Shown: positions 13,598-14,541 of the stretch, piece by piece | How the letters are laid out: every line of letters starts with the position of its first letter | How positions within the stretch are numbered: the first letter of the stretch is position 1 | From: Clostridium sp. UBA2485 | GTDB lineage: Bacteria; Bacillota; Clostridia; Clostridiales; Clostridiaceae | Reading direction: 5' to 3' | DNA length: 14,541 nucleotides | NCBI RefSeq assembly: GCF_002341865.1 | Contig: NZ_DDOV01000062.1 | Location: forward strand, 57,638 to 72,178 | Translations under genes and position numbers: made by a program | Notes under the pieces: generated by a model | What the model was told of the DNA's origin: nothing | Seen by the model: only the letters and a program-made list of their open reading frames with translations | Database searches by the model: none

Positions 13598-14541
13598 TTA
13601 TAAAGAAACATCCCATTCAGTAGTATTTTTTCTATCTAAAATAATTATTCCCCTACCTAACAATTGTTTTTTTATTAAATCTGCATTTTCATAATCCTTA
13701 CTTCTTTTATATTTACTTCTCTTTTCAATGAGTAAGTTAATTTCATCTTCTGTTACTTTATGCTTTTCTAAATACTTGTTTCGTATTTTATCAACTACTT
13801 CTTTAGGACTTTTCTGTAGTAATCCTAAAACTGCATATGTCTTAACTATCGTCTCTTTCATTAGCTTTAACGTAGAAATATCTTGCTTTTTATTAAGCAT
13901 TCCATTCATACTATGGAAATATTTAAATAAGTTTGAAATAGCAACTGCTGTGTTAAAATCATTTCTCATCGATTCCTTAAATTCATCTTCTATATTATAG
14001 AGAAGTTTAATTTCCTTTATAGTCTTCTCATATTTTAAATTATCAATTTCATTAAATACTTTATAGAAATTATATATATGTTTCTCTACTTCTTCAAATA
14101 TACCGTCAACTATATTTAAATCTGATTTGTAATTATTTTGTAGTAAAACAAATCTTATTACATCTGAATTATAATTATCTAATAATTCTTTTATTGAGAT
14201 TACATTTCCTAATGACTTGCTCATCTTTTGACCATTAAGCTTAACAAGTCCATTATGTATCCAATAGTTAGAAAACTGCTTTCCTGTTAATGACTCTGAC
14301 TGTGCAATTTCATTCTCATGATGCGGAAATATAAGATCTTTTCCTCCACCATGAATATCAATTGTCTCTCCTAGATATTTCATGCTCATAGCTGAACATT
14401 CAATGTGCCATCCTGGACGTCCCTTTCCCCATGGAGCTTCCCAGTAAATTTCGCCAACTTTTGCACTTTTCCATAAAGCGAAGTCTTCCTCATATCTCTT
14501 TCCTGGCTCAATTTCTTTTCTCACTCCGCTAATATTATCCT
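13598..14541 (-). CDS. cysS: Cysteinyl-tRNA synthetase, C-terminal two thirds (truncated by window edge)
   Basis: Class I aminoacyl-tRNA synthetase that charges tRNA-Cys. The frame is open to position 14541, so the N-terminal part, including the HIGH-type motif, lies outside the window; about 314 residues are present out of a usual 460 or so. Visible motifs, in order: DFALWK, WGKGRPGWHIECSAMS with the zinc-ligand cysteine, DIHGGGKDLIFPHHENEIAQSE with the zinc-ligand His and Glu, KMSKSLGN for ATP binding, and a C-terminal helical and anticodon-binding region ending in TTEWDVSL. An internal GTG at 14524 is not the start, because the conserved protein continues upstream. cca follows on the same strand without a terminator. 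Confidence 0.95.
   Translation of the reverse strand, partial: DNISGVRKEIEPGKRYEEDFALWKSAKVGEIYWEAPWGKGRPGWHIECSAMSMKYLGETIDIHGGGKDLIFPHHENEIAQSESLTGKQFSNYWIHNGLVKLNGQKMSKSLGNVISIKELLDNYNSDVIRFVLLQNNYKSDLNIVDGIFEEVEKHIYNFYKVFNEIDNLKYEKTIKEIKLLYNIEDEFKESMRNDFNTAVAISNLFKYFHSMNGMLNKKQDISTLKLMKETIVKTYAVLGLLQKSPKEVVDKIRNKYLEKHKVTEDEINLLIEKRSKYKRSKDYENADLIKKQLLGRGIIILDRKNTTEWDVSL

Noticed and set aside
13561..13611. Longer N-terminus of cca starting at 13611
   Set aside because: It would overlap cysS and lacks a ribosome site; homology begins at the MNIKLP start near 13560.
13728..14000. Plus-strand open frame inside cysS
   Set aside because: Antisense shadow within a conserved synthetase gene; no RBS or domain.

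Overview
The window is AT-rich chromosomal DNA with strong AGGAGG-type ribosome binding sites, short intergenic gaps and U-tailed hairpin terminators. It fits an anaerobic, low-GC, probably spore-forming Clostridium-like Firmicute. The main support is a complete Rnf operon in the clostridial order C-D-G-E-A-B, an RnfB with the extra clostridial iron-sulfur domain, and a PdaA-like peptidoglycan deacetylase. I cannot name a species. I see no mobile element, CRISPR array, rRNA or tRNA.

Layout. At the left edge a minus-strand gene begins (only its first three codons are visible), with its own RBS, extended -10 promoter and a 20-bp palindrome just downstream of the -10. The plus-strand Rnf operon follows (289-5285): rnfC, rnfD, rnfG, rnfE, rnfA, rnfB, behind a near-consensus sigma-A promoter. 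A 38-bp perfect palindrome (terminator or attenuator) separates rnfB from a small RseC-like membrane protein gene. After a long AT-rich gap come murI (glutamate racemase), deoC (deoxyribose-phosphate aldolase) and an NhaC-family Na+/H+ antiporter, each apparently a separate transcript. The right part holds a minus-strand short-chain dehydrogenase, a plus-strand PdaA-like lipoprotein deacetylase, then on the minus strand cysS (N-terminus cut by the window), cca and a DUF1292/YrzB gene, ending at a bidirectional terminator shared with the deacetylase.

How the genes work together. Rnf oxidises reduced ferredoxin, reduces NAD+ and pumps Na+ or H+. Electrons pass through the iron-sulfur clusters of RnfB and RnfC, the paired cysteines of RnfA/RnfE and the covalent flavins of RnfD/RnfG. 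The RseC-like protein next door probably acts with this complex. The NhaC-type antiporter could exchange the Rnf-made ion gradient, but it is a separate unit. The remaining genes are housekeeping: cell wall (murI, the deacetylase), nucleoside breakdown (deoC) and tRNA charging and CCA maturation (cysS, cca).

I found no clear new multi-gene system. The most distinctive signals are: a 69-bp in-frame tandem duplication that copies the RBS, start codon and first codons of rnfD; a 24-bp in-frame duplication at the 3' end of rnfE; and a CsoR-type C4/G4 palindrome over the expected transcription start of deoC.
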